Below, in pieces: positions 11,004 to 22,147 of a stretch of DNA of 64,000 nucleotides. The position numbers and the translations under genes are program-made. A model generated the notes under the pieces. That model saw only the letters and a program-made list of their open reading frames with translations. It was not told where the DNA came from and did not search any database. The DNA comes from Cololabis saira (taxonomy: Eukaryota; Chordata; Actinopteri; Beloniformes; Belonidae). The stretch lies in assembly GCF_033807715.1 (NCBI RefSeq), contig NC_084592.1:26573501-26637500 (forward strand), read 5' to 3'. Position 1 is the first letter of the stretch. Every line of letters begins with the position of its first letter.

Positions 11004-12395
11004 CTGATGAAGAATGGAAGAAGATAATGGCATCTCTCAGGCCTGAACAGCTGGATAATTACATTGATTACTATATTACTTAATTAAATCTAAATGTTGA
11101 GTTTCTTGAACGTTAAGATTTAATTTCATCTCAGGCAAACAAACAATTTACACACAGAGTTGACGCATTTGAGTTGAATTCAGTTTCTTCATGTGTCTCC
11201 TATTAAAATCAGACAGCACAGATGCTTCAGACAGAGGGGACAGATCATCAAAACCATCCACTGACTCAGAGCAGATACGTCTCTCCCACTTATGCATCTT
11301 CATTATTTTATTTATAAGGCTTGAGAGGACTATTGGACAAAGATTAATATTGTAAATACAATTTTCAAAGGCTTTTTACTGGAAACGATACAGACCTACT
11401 TTATCCACTGATCTACAGACTCACTGGTATTTCTCACAGTTGATGAACTGTGAAAGTAGCCAGTGTGTGTGGGCGTATTTCCTGTGTTATCTTTCTTTTA
11501 AAAAGTCCTGCTTGGAATTGGTCTTAACCTTTTAACAAATAAGCTGAAAACTGAATCATGATAGAAAACTGCTGCATGGCCTGGTTAAGCATTACTACAG
11601 AGGACCAGGAAGAAGATTGTGGTTGGGTTAAGGGGATGGGACCATGATAATGTAATGCATTGGCAAAGATAATGAAAAAAGGAAGCAGTTAATAAAAAAG
11701 AAAGAAAAAACAGTAAACTGTAATAATTATACATAAATTGCAATGTGTGGAATAAGATTTCTGTCAACATTTTCTTCATCTTGCACGGACCATATCTGTG
11801 TTTTCTTCAGGTCTTTGTGCCATGTCTGGCCCTCACAACACTTCCCATAATGCACAGCAAAAGGGGCTTATGACGTTTGGGCCACATCTGGGCCTTGATT
11901 GCTTTGTTGTATCATGGAAAGATGGCGTATCAGGAATTGCAGGAGGCACCTCTTTGAAAATGAATAAAACACCTTAGAGGTGACAGTACCTGTATTGAAA
12001 GATGAAATGACTTGCAATCCCTGGTCACAATATATTTTGCTACTTCACAGTTAAAACTTTATAGCCAGTGCACAATGCTAAAACTATGTCTTGTCTTTTT
12101 TTCAAGAATCACATCCAGGCTGTAATAATTATTTATTTATCATGTCATTTGAACTAATGTTTGATCCCATGTTTAACGTTACGAAATATTTAATATAGAT
12201 AAAGACTTTTTAATGGTAATAATTTCCCACCTTTTCTTCTAGCATTTGTGAACCAGTTCGTCTAACAGTGTTTTCAGTTAAGTTAGTTAGTGAAAAAAAA
12301 CTCCTTAAACTGCTTCCTTTGTGTTAAAACATAATTTTATTATTAGAGCTGGTAAGAGATGGTGTGGGGGTTGGTGAGTAGCGGAGAAGAGAAGT
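11004..12395. other. No gene seen
   Basis: Non-coding AT-rich DNA. A stretch near 11820-11960 (CATAATGCACAGC, GGGCCACATCTGGGCC) is less AT-rich but shows no ends or ORF. Confidence 0.45.
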
Positions 12396-12399
12396 GAAA

Positions 12400-12565
12400 A
12401 TGGAGGAGCATGTGAAAGTTGTCGGTCCAGTGAATGGGGTGTATTTACATTTCAAAACGCCCTGACGGCACCATTGATACAGGTAGAGTGATATGTGTTC
12501 TTTGTGGAAAGGACTTTGCTTACCACCGAAGCAGCTCAAGTTTAGCTACCACATAAATGCAAAGC
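12400..12565 (+). pseudogene. Relic of a BED-type zinc finger from a hAT transposase
   Basis: At 12472-12550 the plus strand encodes DTGRVICVLCGKDFAYHRSS, then SSLAT, with the CxxC and later His spacing of a BED finger. The expected THLNAKH block is present only after a one-base loss near 12552 (ACCACATAAATGCAAAGCAC). No other transposase domain or transposon end is seen nearby, so this is an old, broken fragment. Confidence 0.55.
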
Positions 12566-13350
12566 ACATAAATAAAAAGCAAATGTATATGTTTTACTTG
12601 TTTTCACGAGGATTCCACTATATTATCTGGTCGAACTGTAGATGTACTAACCAACGCACTGTTGATGTTTCTTTTTTTTTTTTTTTTTTTGTTTGTGTGT
12701 GTGGGCTTTCTTTGTTTTTTTTTATTTCTTTTAGGGCTGTTTTTGTTGATTTTCTTTGCTTTACTTTATTCTTAATATTAAGAATAAAGATTATTCAATA
12801 AAAAAAGACAAAAAAAAAAAAGATACCACTGAAAAAGCGCAGAATGCAATTAGATTTAACACGTTCTGATTAAAACAAAGTTTGCTCAGGCTTCACACTG
12901 CTGCTCAGACAAAAAAATAAAAAAAAATAAATAAATAAAAAGCAAATAAATAAATGATTTTATAAAGCCACTTTTTTTTGTTATGTAACAATTTTTTGAT
13001 CTGCCAAAATGTAATAAATTTAAAAGAAAACACCTCAAGTTGAGGGTTTTTCTCAGCAATTTTTAGGTGAGATTAAAAAAGAGATTAGATTAATATATTA
13101 CATATCTTAATTCATCTAAAAAAAAATGTAATCGCTTGACAGCACTGAAATATTTCTAGTTTGTCTCCGTGTTTTGCAGGCCGATGTTATTATTATTATT
13201 TTATGCTTGCAGGTGTTCAGTTTGGCTCAAACACACCGCTGTGCAAGGAAAATCTCCTTTTTAAAGTTCTTCTACAAATATAAAACCTTCATAACATAAA
13301 ATGTATCACTTTTACATTCATGGCATGTGGAGAAAATGCTGAGATTTATG
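12566..13350. other. No gene seen; A/T-rich simple sequence
   Basis: It contains a T run at about 12669-12690, T-rich and A-rich tracts to 12825, and AAATAAATAAATAAA-type sequence at 12910-12960. An AATAAAGATTATTCAATAAAAAAAG motif near 12782 could be an old polyadenylated tail, but no parent element is visible. Confidence 0.4.
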
Positions 13351-13353
13351 ATT

Positions 13354-13705
13354 AAAGGAGCATGAGGCAGGATTGAGGCAGGATTTATGAAAAAAATTCT
13401 TATACGTTTTAAGTTTTCTAGTAATAATGTTAGATGAAGCGTTCCAAACCCAAAAGAATGAACCCTCTAGCTAGGGTATCTCTCTGTTGCCTTGAACAGG
13501 CTGTGTGCTGCAAAATGTGCTGCAATTGTGGGACCGAATTTCCCGCGCTGTCCTGCGGATGTGACATCACATGACGCTGCATGTGCGTTCTCCCCGTTCT
13601 CCCGTGCCGGCTTCACTGTTGGCTGCAGTACCCCCGACGGCCGTCGTGGCGAAGGGTGGCGCTAGAGAGTCTCATTTCTTAAAAGGAGCCTCATGCTCCG
13701 ATGAA
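13354..13705. mobile_element. Candidate TTAA-type MITE
   Basis: The left side reads TTAAAGGAGCATGAGGCAGG. The right side contains GGAGCCTCATGCTCC, so GGAGCATGAGGC occurs as an inverted pair about 340 bp apart. The interior is GC-richer than its surroundings and carries no transposase. The left end has TTAA. The right end (CATGCTCCGATGAA) does not, so the boundary or the target duplication has been lost. Confidence 0.45.
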
Positions 13706-13710
13706 GCGTA

Positions 13711-14515
13711 TCTTCATCTTGACATGATAATCTCAGACCCCCACCATCTAATCTTTGTTTGTGAATGAGCAGCTCAACACCGTACAGAGAAAAACCATTA
13801 ATGAGAACTAAAGATAATATGAAACAATGAAATGGTAAGTTTAAAAAAAAAAATGATAAAAATTGTCATTTTTGTACGTTATTATTGTTTAACCAGAAAC
13901 TTAAAGGTTATAGGGAAAGCAGATTGTCTTTTTGTTGTTGTTTTCTGTCATTGACCTGTTCAATATTACTTTAACCTTTTTAATTTCTTTTTTTTTCTTT
14001 TACATGAGATCTAATCACTTTTTCTGACATTACAGAGAAATCACAAATGTAACAATGAACCTTCTCTAAGCTGTTGAATAATTCGAAAAATCAATGTCAC
14101 GCACAAGACCAAGGAAAGTAAATAATCTGTCAGCCGTTTCACTGATCAGGTTGAACGAAGATAGTACAAGACTGTCCTGTGGATAATAAGCAACCTTGCA
14201 ACAAGGCAAACATTATTAAAGATTACGCACGTACAAATATCCCTAAAGCCCCTGCAGTGTCACAGGAGAGCAGACAGAAGCACAATTGATGATTTACAGC
14301 TGAAGAGCATAAAGGAGCTTTTTGTGGATTGAAAATGGAATAACAGAGTTTTTGTGGCGTGAGATTTGTGGGATTAATTTGTAGCCCAATCCTTATAGTA
14401 CTAGATAGATGTTTTACCAGATTTCTGTTTCAAATTGGGTTTTGCTTTCTGGCAAACACTCATCAGAAATGTAAAATATTAAATCTTACCAAGAAGAGCA
14501 ATTCTAAATACTTTT
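13711..14515. other. No gene seen
   Basis: AT-rich sequence with short homopolymers. No splice-bounded ORF and no recognisable repeat end. Confidence 0.45.
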
Positions 14516-14518
14516 TGA

Positions 14519-14630
14519 CAAAAGCCGGGGGTCATGTTCTGGGCCTCGGTAAAGCACCTAGAGACAACTTGTACTTTAATAGGTGCTGTATAGATACAAT
14601 TGAAATGAATTTAATTGAATCCTCTGCAAA
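14519..14630 (+). mobile_element. LINE/SINE 3' tail fragment
   Basis: The segment GGGGGTCATGTTCTGGGCCT, then GTAAAGCACCTAGAGACAAC, then AATAGGTGCTGTATAGATAC and an ATTGAAATGAATT tail is a widespread fish retroelement 3' end. A related copy lies at 37800-37905. Next to it, 14655-14700 (CTTTATTAGTCCCCG) looks like the reverse of another common tail. Confidence 0.6.
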
Positions 14631-14846
14631 TCTGTAACATTCACTTCAATTCAATTTGATTAAAATACTTTATTAGTCCCCGAAACAAAAGTAACTCATC
14701 CTAAACTAGAATTAACTAATCAAAAATAGCATATTAAGCACAGAGGATCCTTAAGGAGAGCCACCACCACCACATCTGCCCCCTCCCACACAAATGTATT
14801 ATAACCACCAATCAAGACGTGTAAAACTTGCAAAAACAAAAGTAAA

Positions 14847-15305
14847 ATGTGCAATATGTTTTTCATCTACCTCTTAAATTACCTTTACCAGACATTTAAT
14901 GGTGAATGCAACCAGTCAGTAGAACAGCAACTGATTAAGTTCCTACAGTCTAACCATGTCCAAGTAAATGAGCAGGACATAGAGGCGTGCCACCCCCTCC
15001 CACAATCATTTCAACAAAAAAAAGAGGGCAAGACAGCACCCATTATAGTGAGATTTACTAACAGGAAGTCCAAAATCAGTTTACTAAAACAGGGAAAAGT
15101 GCTAAAGGGGACCAATGTATATCTAAATGAGCATCTTACCAAAACCAATGCTGAGTTAGCCAGGTGTGCCAGGCAACTGCGCAGAGAGAATAAAATTAAG
15201 GGAACTTGGACCAGAAATTGTAAGGTTTACATTCTAACAAATGGATCCCCAGAAACAGCCAAAGTGATGCTAGTCAGAAGCCTAGAAGATTTAGGAAAGT
15301 TCTGA
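14847..15305 (+). CDS. LINE ORF1 protein, C-terminal part
   Basis: This is a 152-residue frame. From about residue 40 it shows EQDIEACHPLPQS, APIIVRFTNRKSKISLLKQ, VYLNEHLTKTNAELARCARQ and TWTRNCKVYI. This pattern is found in ORF1 proteins of several animal LINEs and in related FP-like nucleic-acid-binding proteins. The first 15 residues are hydrophobic and do not look like part of the protein, so the annotated Met is probably not the original start and the N-terminus is missing. ORF1 proteins bind the element RNA and assist insertion. The stop at 15303-15305 is followed 50 bp later by ORF2. Confidence 0.7.
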   Translation: MCNMFFIYLLNYLYQTFNGECNQSVEQQLIKFLQSNHVQVNEQDIEACHPLPQSFQQKKEGKTAPIIVRFTNRKSKISLLKQGKVLKGTNVYLNEHLTKTNAELARCARQLRRENKIKGTWTRNCKVYILTNGSPETAKVMLVRSLEDLGKF

Positions 15306-15355
15306 GGACGATGAGGCCTATACGGTAATCCTATGAAATGTCTGCTTAACCATCT

Positions 15356-18178
15356 ATGAGTAGAAATCATGATACAGATCCAGAAATTAATTTTTTTAAT
15401 AAATTAGACAACTGCAACTACTTTACAGTGGATCAATTTAACAATAGCATTAAAGCAGAGCACAGCATCTCAATTATTCATTTTAATAGCCGTAGTCTGA
15501 ATAAGAACTTCCAGGACATAGTTGATTACCTAAGAGAATTTAATAGGCCGTTTAGTGTTATTGCAATTTCCGAAACTTGGATTGGGGATAGTAGATGTGA
15601 AGATTATGAAATTCCAGGATATGAGTTAAATCACATAAATAGAATAGGGAAAACAGGAGGGGGAACGGCATTGTATGTAGACAGAAGATTGAAATACAGT
15701 GTAGTGGAAAGATTGACAGTAGCGGTGGAAAATGTTTGTGAATGCCTAACCATTGAGATTGATATGAGCAGGAACAGAAACATCATGATAAGCTGTATTT
15801 ACCGGGCCCCGAGTTATGACATAACCATGTTCAAAGAGTGGATGGAGATAGTGTATGCAAGGACTGAACAAAAGGTAATGTTCATATGTGGTGATTTTAA
15901 CATAGACCTGCTAAATCCAAACAAGCAAGCAGTGATAAATGATTTTATTGAAACCCTATATGCAATGAGTCTATATCCCACAATCACAAAACCAAGTAGA
16001 ATTACTTCACATTCTGCTACAATCATAGACAATATATTTACTAATAATATGGAGAATAAAATAGTAAGCGGGCTTCTGGTGAAAGATATTACTGACCATC
16101 TGCCAGTTTTTTCTATATACGACTGTAACCATAAATTATTGGAGGAGAGCAACATTAGACAAAGAAGAGTGAGAACTGTTGAATCTGTGAATGCCTTTAG
16201 AGCAGATCTTATGTCACATGATTGGAATGATGTCATTCAGGCCCAGGATGTAAACACGGCTTATGACATATTTCTTGACTCCTTCCTAGTACTGTACAAT
16301 AAAAGCTGTCCAGTCAAGCAAAGCAAAAGGATAAACAAGAGCAGTGAAAAGCCATGGCTCACTAGGGGTATACTGAACGCATGCAAGAAAAAGAACAGCA
16401 TGTACAGAGAATTTGTTAAAAACAGATGCAAAGACAAAGAAATCAAATATAAAAGATACAAAAACAAATTAACAGATATCATCAGAAAAAGTAAAAAGGA
16501 GTTTTTTGAAAAGAAATTAGAAATCAATAAATGCAACATTAAGGGAACATGGGACATATTAAATAAAATTATCTCTAATAAATCTTCCAGCACAAGCTAT
16601 CCCAGTCATTTTATTGACAATGGAAAAGTTATCAGGGACATGAATGAAGTGGCAGGAGGTTTTAATAAATTCTTTGTATCTGTGGGCCCCAAACTGGCCG
16701 GGGAAATAACACCGCCAGAAAAGGGCAGGGCTGAGCAATTCTATGGTGCTAGAAATTCTGCAACAATTTTCCTGAGAAAAGTTGAGGATAAAGAGATTAT
16801 TGAACTTGTCAAAAAATTTAAAAACAAAAAATCTACTGACTGGAATGGGATTGACATGTCTATAGTAAAAGAAGTAATTTCAGTTATTGTAGTGCCTATG
16901 ACATGCATCTGTAACCTATCTTTTCAATCGGGCTGCTTCCCAGATAAAATGAAAGTAGCGAAAGTAATTCCACTGTTCAAAGCTGGAGATAAAAAATTAT
17001 ACACAAATTATAGACCAGTTTCTCTTTTATCCCAATTTTCAAAGATACTTGAAAAACTTTTTGTTGCCAGACTGGACAGCTTTGTTGAAAAACATAAATT
17101 ATTAATTGATTGTCAATATGGTTTTAGGGAAAGTAGATCAACGTCGATGGCCTTGATGGAGCTTATAGAAGAGCTTTCAAGTGCAGTTGATGAGAAAAAG
17201 TTTGCAGTGGGGGTTTTCATAGATCTGAAGAAAGCATTTGATACAATAGACCATGATATTATTTTGGAAAAGATGGAAAGGTATGGAGTCAGAGGGGTGG
17301 GACTGGAATGGCTGAAGAGCTACATTAGACATAGAAACCAGTATGTTCAGGTGGGGGATGCTATGTCTATGCCAGCAAACATCACATGTGGAGTGCCACA
17401 AGGGTCGATAGTTGGACCAAAATTATTTATTATGTACATAAATGACGTCTGTAAAGTGTCAAACATTTTGAAATTTGTAAATTTTGCAGATGATACAACT
17501 GTCTTCTGTTCAGATGATTGTTTACAGCGGTTAATGGAGAAGGTGACAGTTGAACTAGGCAAACTGAAAATGTGGTGTGATGTCAACAAATTATCTTTGA
17601 ATTTAAACAAAACCAAATTTATGATTTTTGGAAACCGTAAAACACATTTAACAACTCAGGTAGGTTTAACAATAGAAAAAGTTGATTTAGAAAGAGTATA
17701 TGAGAACACTTTCTTGGGGATAATAATAGACCATAAATTTAGTTGGAAACCACAGGTAAGTCAGGTAAGATTAAAAATTTCCAGAAGCATCGGAGTATTG
17801 AGCAAAGTCAGACATTTTTTTAACTTTAGATCTATGAATACCCTATACTGCACACTTATTCTACCTTATTTGACTTACTGTGTTGAAATCTGGGGTCATG
17901 CTTGCAAGACCACACTACAGACAGTTTGCACAATACAGAAAAGAGCAATACGAATGGTGAATAATGTTGGTTTTTATGATCACACCAATTTATTATTTAT
18001 CAAGTCAAAAGCACTCAAATTCATGGACCTGGTAGATCAGAAAACAGCTTTGTTTATGTTTAAAGCCAGAAAAAATCTACTTCCTCCCAACATACAAACC
18101 ATGTTCAGAGAGAGAGAGGGGGTTATGCCCTCAGAGACCAATTCAATTGGAAACAACCAATCTGGAATACAGCTTTGA
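15356..18178 (+). CDS. LINE ORF2: apurinic-type endonuclease and reverse transcriptase, frameshifted near the C-terminus
   Basis: A 940-residue frame starts at ATG 15356. Residues about 35-270 form an APE-like endonuclease: IIHFNSRSLNKN, ISETWIG, CGDFNIDL, IDNIFTNN and ITDHLPVF. The RT domain (about 500-800) shows VAKVIPLFKAGDKKLYTNYR, PVSLLSQFSKILEKL, GVFIDLKKAFDTIDHD, CGVPQGSIVGPKLF and FADDT, with Asp712 and Asp713. A C-terminal block (VEIWGHACKT, LQTVCTIQKRAIRMVNN) is also typical. After the GA-rich run at 18107-18121 the frame goes off. Conserved-looking sequence (CISVCGVRLWNALPEELKY) continues in another frame past the TGA at 18176-18178, to a stop near 18317. A 1-2 bp slip in the GA run therefore probably truncates the protein. 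Confidence 0.86.
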   Translation: MSRNHDTDPEINFFNKLDNCNYFTVDQFNNSIKAEHSISIIHFNSRSLNKNFQDIVDYLREFNRPFSVIAISETWIGDSRCEDYEIPGYELNHINRIGKTGGGTALYVDRRLKYSVVERLTVAVENVCECLTIEIDMSRNRNIMISCIYRAPSYDITMFKEWMEIVYARTEQKVMFICGDFNIDLLNPNKQAVINDFIETLYAMSLYPTITKPSRITSHSATIIDNIFTNNMENKIVSGLLVKDITDHLPVFSIYDCNHKLLEESNIRQRRVRTVESVNAFRADLMSHDWNDVIQAQDVNTAYDIFLDSFLVLYNKSCPVKQSKRINKSSEKPWLTRGILNACKKKNSMYREFVKNRCKDKEIKYKRYKNKLTDIIRKSKKEFFEKKLEINKCNIKGTWDILNKIISNKSSSTSYPSHFIDNGKVIRDMNEVAGGFNKFFVSVGPKLAGEITPPEKGRAEQFYGARNSATIFLRKVEDKEIIELVKKFKNKKSTDWNGIDMSIVKEVISVIVVPMTCICNLSFQSGCFPDKMKVAKVIPLFKAGDKKLYTNYRPVSLLSQFSKILEKLFVARLDSFVEKHKLLIDCQYGFRESRSTSMALMELIEELSSAVDEKKFAVGVFIDLKKAFDTIDHDIILEKMERYGVRGVGLEWLKSYIRHRNQYVQVGDAMSMPANITCGVPQGSIVGPKLFIMYINDVCKVSNILKFVNFADDTTVFCSDDCLQRLMEKVTVELGKLKMWCDVNKLSLNLNKTKFMIFGNRKTHLTTQVGLTIEKVDLERVYENTFLGIIIDHKFSWKPQVSQVRLKISRSIGVLSKVRHFFNFRSMNTLYCTLILPYLTYCVEIWGHACKTTLQTVCTIQKRAIRMVNNVGFYDHTNLLFIKSKALKFMDLVDQKTALFMFKARKNLLPPNIQTMFREREGVMPSETNSIGNNQSGIQL

Positions 18179-18407
18179 AAAGTAGGTGCATTTCTGTTTG
18201 TGGCGTGAGGTTATGGAACGCATTGCCAGAAGAATTAAAATATAGCAAAAATGTGTTGAATTTTAAAAAAAGGTATAAAGACATGATGATGGATAAGTAC
18301 AGACTTGTTCCCGGGTAATGGAATGATGTCATAAAGAAAGGAAACAAAAGGATGGGTATATTGAGTATCATTTTTATAATAATTTAAATAATCCTTTTTT
18401 TTTTTTT

Positions 18408-18560
18408 AACATGTGTGTGTGCAGATACATGCATGTATGTAAGTGTTTGCATGTGTAGTGTACATATGTATGTGGATATGTAATGTGCTCGTATATATGT
18501 ATGTACATGTATGGATATATGTAGGTACGTATGTACGTACGTAAGTAGATAGGTATGCAT
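18408..18560. repeat. TG/GTAT-type imperfect microsatellite in LINE 3' UTR
   Basis: Degenerate TGTGTG, GTATGTA and ACGTACGTAC units. No strict period holds throughout. Confidence 0.7.
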
Positions 18561-18747
18561 GTAAATATGCATATGTTTTTTGTTGTCGTTAGCTATTATT
18601 CATTTGTTGTATTCATTTATATTTATATGTAAGAAGGGGGGGCATTCATAAGCCGAGGCTTCAGCCCTGCCCCTTTGGTCGTGACCTAAGTGTACATGCT
18701 TGGTGGTGACCAATAAATCTTTTCATTCATTCATTCATTCATTCAAT

Positions 18748-19068
18748 GCATCTCAGGGTCTTAATTTGTACATGGATTTTTTGTATTATATGTACATTGT
18801 TTTTCTTACATTGTACATTGTTGTTATGAATTGTATTTTATCATATGCACATTTTTTTCATTGCATTTCTGTTAGTACATTCTTGTTATTGCATTTTTGC
18901 TACTGCATTTCTGTTTATGTTTGTTTACTTTGTTTATTTACTTATCTTCTTATTTATGTGTATTTCTGACTTGCCTGACTTCAGGAGAACGCACAAGAAT
19001 TCCAATGTACCTGCACTGTCTGGTGCCTGTGCAAATAGTAATAAAACTCTATTCTATTCTATTCTATA
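18748..19068 (+). mobile_element. Second retroelement 3' tail, ending in TTCTA repeats
   Basis: The segment CCAATGTACCTGCACTGTC then GTGCAAATAGTAATAAAACT, followed by four or so TCTAT units (19048-19067), matches the general form of fish LINE tails (GTACCTGTGCA-GACAATAAA-TTCTA). It directly follows the tail of the preceding LINE, so the two may be nested or adjacent insertions. No coding part is present. Confidence 0.5.
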
Positions 19069-21100
19069 AGTGTATCTGGACCAAATTAAGACTTTTTCCT
19101 GTTATAGATGGTTATGTTATGTAAGCCTGAAATGCAGGAGTGTAAATAAATCTGAACAATAGCAGGAGATCCTTCATCATTACACCATGACAATAACTTG
19201 AGGAAAAAAATGGGTACATTTTTTTCACAATAGCAATAATCTATTGATTTTAGATATTCTTTCTGAGACGCTAGTGTCTGTTGTGCAGATTCACGTATGC
19301 TTGATATCTTACATGATTAATATCCTTTCTATTAGAGTTTTTTACTTTGACGCTACATTTTCTTTACCATAGAACTCTGCTGTGGTTCCTGTAATAAAGT
19401 CAGCACGACTGGGTTGTCTAATTCATATTTGTCCCAATATACATATTGTTCTACCAAGGTACGTCACATTCGGATAAGTGTGGTCAGTCAGTGACCCCTC
19501 TCAGCTTGTAAGCATAAGGCTTTTCTAGTAACTTATTACTGGTGAATGGTGAATTGAACAGATTTCCTCAGTTCAGTAAATTTTGTGCATCCTATTACTA
19601 ATACTGTGACTACTACTAATACTGTCATTAACAGTACCCTGTATGTTTTACTTTTTGTTTGTTGGTTTTGTTTTGTTTGTTTTTTTCTGAATTAGCTTTT
19701 ACCCAGAACTTTAATAAGCCAGTTTAATTTTTATTTGGACTACGAAATTTAAATACTTTTCAAAACTATGATATCAGTCAGAAAAATGTATTTTTTTTCT
19801 AGCCTGGCTTCACATCAGAAACTGAGCACTTTCAGTCCTATCTACAGCAGATGACCTCAACTACTCTCATTAGTAGATCACACAAGCTCAAAAAAAGCAC
19901 CAAAAAAGCAAAGTATCTTTTTAAGTGATCCTCTAAAACAGACGCCAGAAGCCACTAACTTAGTGCTGCGGTGGTCCATCTAAATACATTCAACACACTG
20001 AAGTGGGCACAGATCAATACGCAGTTGTACCCCTACTATCATTAAAAGTAATTATTTTGTAAGTTGAGCCTTTAGAATCAGCATGTGGCTTGTTTCAACC
20101 ATATTAAGAACTGGACGAATATTATCTTATGTTACCTGTATGTTTTCTAATGAGTGATTATAGCCTCCTTTTCCTTGTTTTGCATGGCACCATGTTGCAA
20201 ATGGGCAGAATTAATAGGCCTGTTAAGCTGGCCAGAACATATTTTATTTCAGTCACAGTTAGATTTTTTTGCTTCACTGGCTGAGCTCATGTTAACTTAT
20301 GATGCTGCTAATTAATACTACTTAGCATTCATTTTTATCAAAACTGTCTAGACATCTTCATTTCAAGTGTTGCTACCAAAACAAGTGCTGCCAGACCTCC
20401 ACTGGGACTTAACGTAGCTTTGACCTCAGACCCTTCCAGGCCAACCCTAAACCAGTCACGGCAGTCTATTAGTACGGTTAACAGCACAACAAAAAGTCTG
20501 TTCTCTAAAATAACTGATAATGCTCTGCTAGGTCTTTATTCACAGCTCAACAGCTATCCTCAGAAGACAATACCTAAGTAGCAAAAATGATGACTGCTGG
20601 CAATGTACATTTGTTGCTTTATATAATTTTACCTGATGGGGATGACGGATGTGAAAAGCTATGGAAATCGAAATCATTTTCTGAACCAGGCGGTAAATAT
20701 GTTTACTACTGTTGCAAAGTTAGATATGTTAACATGGATCAATGGAGATAGTCTCTCTTTTGGGCAAATCCCCCTGTGGTCAGTCAAAGTACTACAACTT
20801 TTCTTACTTTTGCTTTGGCTTCAACCAGGAAGTACAAACGTTGCCTGATATAGTAAGGTACATAACATAGCAGATGAGTAATGTATCACTAGCATACCAT
20901 ATGAGAGCACCATAGGTTAACACAGCGCCTACTCAGGAACAAGACAAATTTGGAAAAAGAGATTGTATGAAACTGGAACTGCTCATTTTGAGGAGGAATT
21001 ATCTTTTTCTAGAGAAGCAAATCAGTTATTAATAAATATTAATAAATTAATAATAATCAAGTTATTAATAAAATAAAATATAATATTAAAAATTCTTGAC
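19069..21100. other. No gene seen
   Basis: Low-complexity to ordinary AT-rich DNA. Short ORFs (for example 20636-20848) have no domain and no splice context. Confidence 0.45.
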
Positions 21101-22147
21101 ATCAAAGATCATCACCCACTGAAGTAGAAGTGGGTGAGAGATTTTCATATGGGGCAGTGGCAGCCCCCGGGTCTCGCACTCAGCAGGCACGCCGATTTTT
21201 TCCAGTGGCCAGCCGCGGTACTGCAACAAAAAATCCCATGGGGCCCAGAAAGCTTTTTTCCCATAGACCGCAATAGTAAAAGAGAAGCCTCTAAAACTGT
21301 TCACAGGACACATCCAGCTGTAATCACCGGCAATTACTAATCTTTGTATTCTATATTTTTAAGTCATGGACTTTATATCCGTCAAAAATGTTTTATAACG
21401 GCCAGAAAAGTCAAAGAAAAGTATTTTCTGGGAGTGACGTCACGGCTGACGTCACATCCGTGTCCGTGCATTCCACGGATGTATTATATTAATATATATT
21501 ATGTAATTATATTATATTAATACATTAATCATATATGTAATATTATACATGTAATATTATACATGTAATAATATACATTAATTAATATATTATATTAATA
21601 CATATTATATTAATATTCGCGTCATTGCCCCGGGGCATGATGGGAGACCCCAGAGCATCATGGGAGGTGACTCAACTGCGCATGCTCTATGGGCCCGTGT
21701 ACAGAGCCGGATTAAATAAATGGACTACACTAGGCAGACTGTGATTTTTGGGCCCCCCTCCATCGATGTTATTTATGAAATCTTAAACTTACCAAAGTTA
21801 CTAATAAAACTTAATTCACATTTTACAAAGTCATAGTCAAATTGGTTCTTTGTATTCCAAAATAAGTCATGTGTTGTATATTAAACAGTCTATCAGACTA
21901 TTTTTAGATTTTTATTATTTATACGTTATTACAATGCTCTATTAAATGCTATTAAATTATCCTTATCTTATTGATTGTGAGCATTTTGCAGAAAATCTTA
22001 TCTTATCTTATTAAATGTGTTGATTAAATTGAATAGTTAAATAAGAAGTCAAATCTACAAAGACCAATACAATTTGCAGTAAGACAAAGTGTGCTGTAGT
22101 ATGTATGTCTGTATGTGTATATGTATGTATGTATGTGTATGCGTATG

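Larger units (their letters stand above)
14847..18747 (+). mobile_element. Nearly complete two-ORF LINE (APE endonuclease/RT type) with ATTC tail
   Basis: An ORF1 fragment (14847-15305) and a long ORF2 (15356 to about 18178) are separated by 50 bp. A 3' UTR with GTAT/TG microsatellite (about 18408-18560) follows. It ends with AAGCCGAGGCTTCAGCCCTG and AATAAATC, then about five ATTC units (18721-18744). The 5' end is not clear and may be truncated inside ORF1; I could not find a target duplication. A related tail in opposite orientation lies at 23755-23950. The clade (jockey/CR1/L2 superfamily) is not resolved. Confidence 0.85.
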
